Assembly (NCBI GenBank): GCA_051004815.1
Contig: JBPCJY010000114.1
Span: 1-5,131, forward strand
DNA: 5,131 nt
Reading direction: 5' to 3'
DNA from: JBBQXY01 sp051004815
GTDB lineage: Bacteria; Chloroflexota; Ktedonobacteria; Ktedonobacterales; Ktedonobacteraceae
The translations under genes were made by a program, and so were the position numbers. The first letter of the stretch is position 1; every line of letters begins with the position of its first letter. Positions 5,040-5,131 of this stretch are shown in pieces. Below the pieces are notes generated by a model that saw nothing but the letters and a program-made list of their open reading frames with translations, did not search any database and was not told the origin of the DNA.

Positions 5040-5131
5040 CTTCTTGGGGCAAACCCACGCGGTGTAATCCCACCGCTGTGATGTTTATGGCAGCATTCAG
5101 ATCACGATCAATCACCAGGAGGCAACAGGGG
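5014..5131 (-). CDS. tnpB: C-terminal end of TnpB (IS200/IS605-family RNA-guided nuclease), cut by the window edge
   Basis: Only the last 38 complete codons lie in the window; the rest continues beyond 5131. The reading begins PCCLLVIDRDLNAAINI. This fits the second knuckle of the TnpB zinc ribbon (a Cys followed, seven residues later, by the DRD) and the RuvC-III motif DRDxNAAxNI, which carries the third catalytic acidic residue of the nuclease. The tail then reads to FMHGE and stops. TnpB proteins are RNA-guided DNA nucleases encoded by IS200/IS605 and IS607 elements. Their guide RNA is made from the 3' end of the gene and the DNA beyond it. The TAA stop (5016-5014) touches the stop of the acetoacetyl-CoA synthetase gene, with no bases between. 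Whether the full gene is intact, and whether a tnpA lies beyond, cannot be seen here. Confidence 0.88.
   Translation of the reverse strand, partial: PCCLLVIDRDLNAAINITAVGLHRVGLPQEAPAFMHGE

Overview
The window looks like chromosomal DNA from a GC-moderate, repeat-rich soil bacterium. The protein styles (a pentapeptide-repeat protein with a pore-like tail, an excisionase-type HTH joined to a ClpC N-domain, a TnpB-type IS remnant) and the dense small hairpin repeats fit Chloroflexota of the Ktedonobacteria type. That assignment is an inference from style; the window holds no rRNA or other marker gene.

Layout. Positions 1-226 hold no gene but a cluster of hairpins, one of which may terminate the gene that follows. 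Positions 227-1582 (minus strand) encode a 451-residue pentapeptide-repeat protein with two C-terminal membrane helices flanking a pore-loop-like segment. Positions 1583-2244 are a patchwork: the leader of that gene, a pair of 18-bp direct repeats around an imperfect inverted repeat, the 5' stump of a SAM-dependent methyltransferase gene on the minus strand (1832-2017), two copies of a CGATTTATCG palindrome, and a good sigma-70-type promoter carrying three AATACT motifs exactly 10 bp apart. Positions 2245-2916 (plus) encode a 223-residue protein made of an excisionase/MerR-like DNA-binding domain and both halves of a ClpC/ClpA N-terminal domain, with no ATPase. A 93-bp gap with a candidate promoter and a perfect 12-bp inverted repeat leads to a full-length acetoacetyl-CoA synthetase (3010-5013, plus). 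Its stop codon directly abuts the stop codon of a convergent tnpB, of which only the last 38 complete codons lie in the window (5014-5131, minus).

How the parts may work together. Acetoacetyl-CoA synthetase activates acetoacetate and feeds ketone-body, leucine or polyhydroxyalkanoate-linked carbon into acetyl-CoA metabolism. The HTH-ClpN protein is codirectional with it and may regulate itself (phased repeats at its promoter) or its neighbour (inverted repeat at the synthetase promoter); this is inference from position only. The pentapeptide gene faces the other way and appears independent. The most notable points are the HTH-ClpN fusion that keeps the residues of both phosphoarginine pockets known from ClpC, the helically phased repeats over its promoter, and the TnpB element end that lies flush against the synthetase gene, so that any guide RNA made from it would be antisense to the end of that gene.
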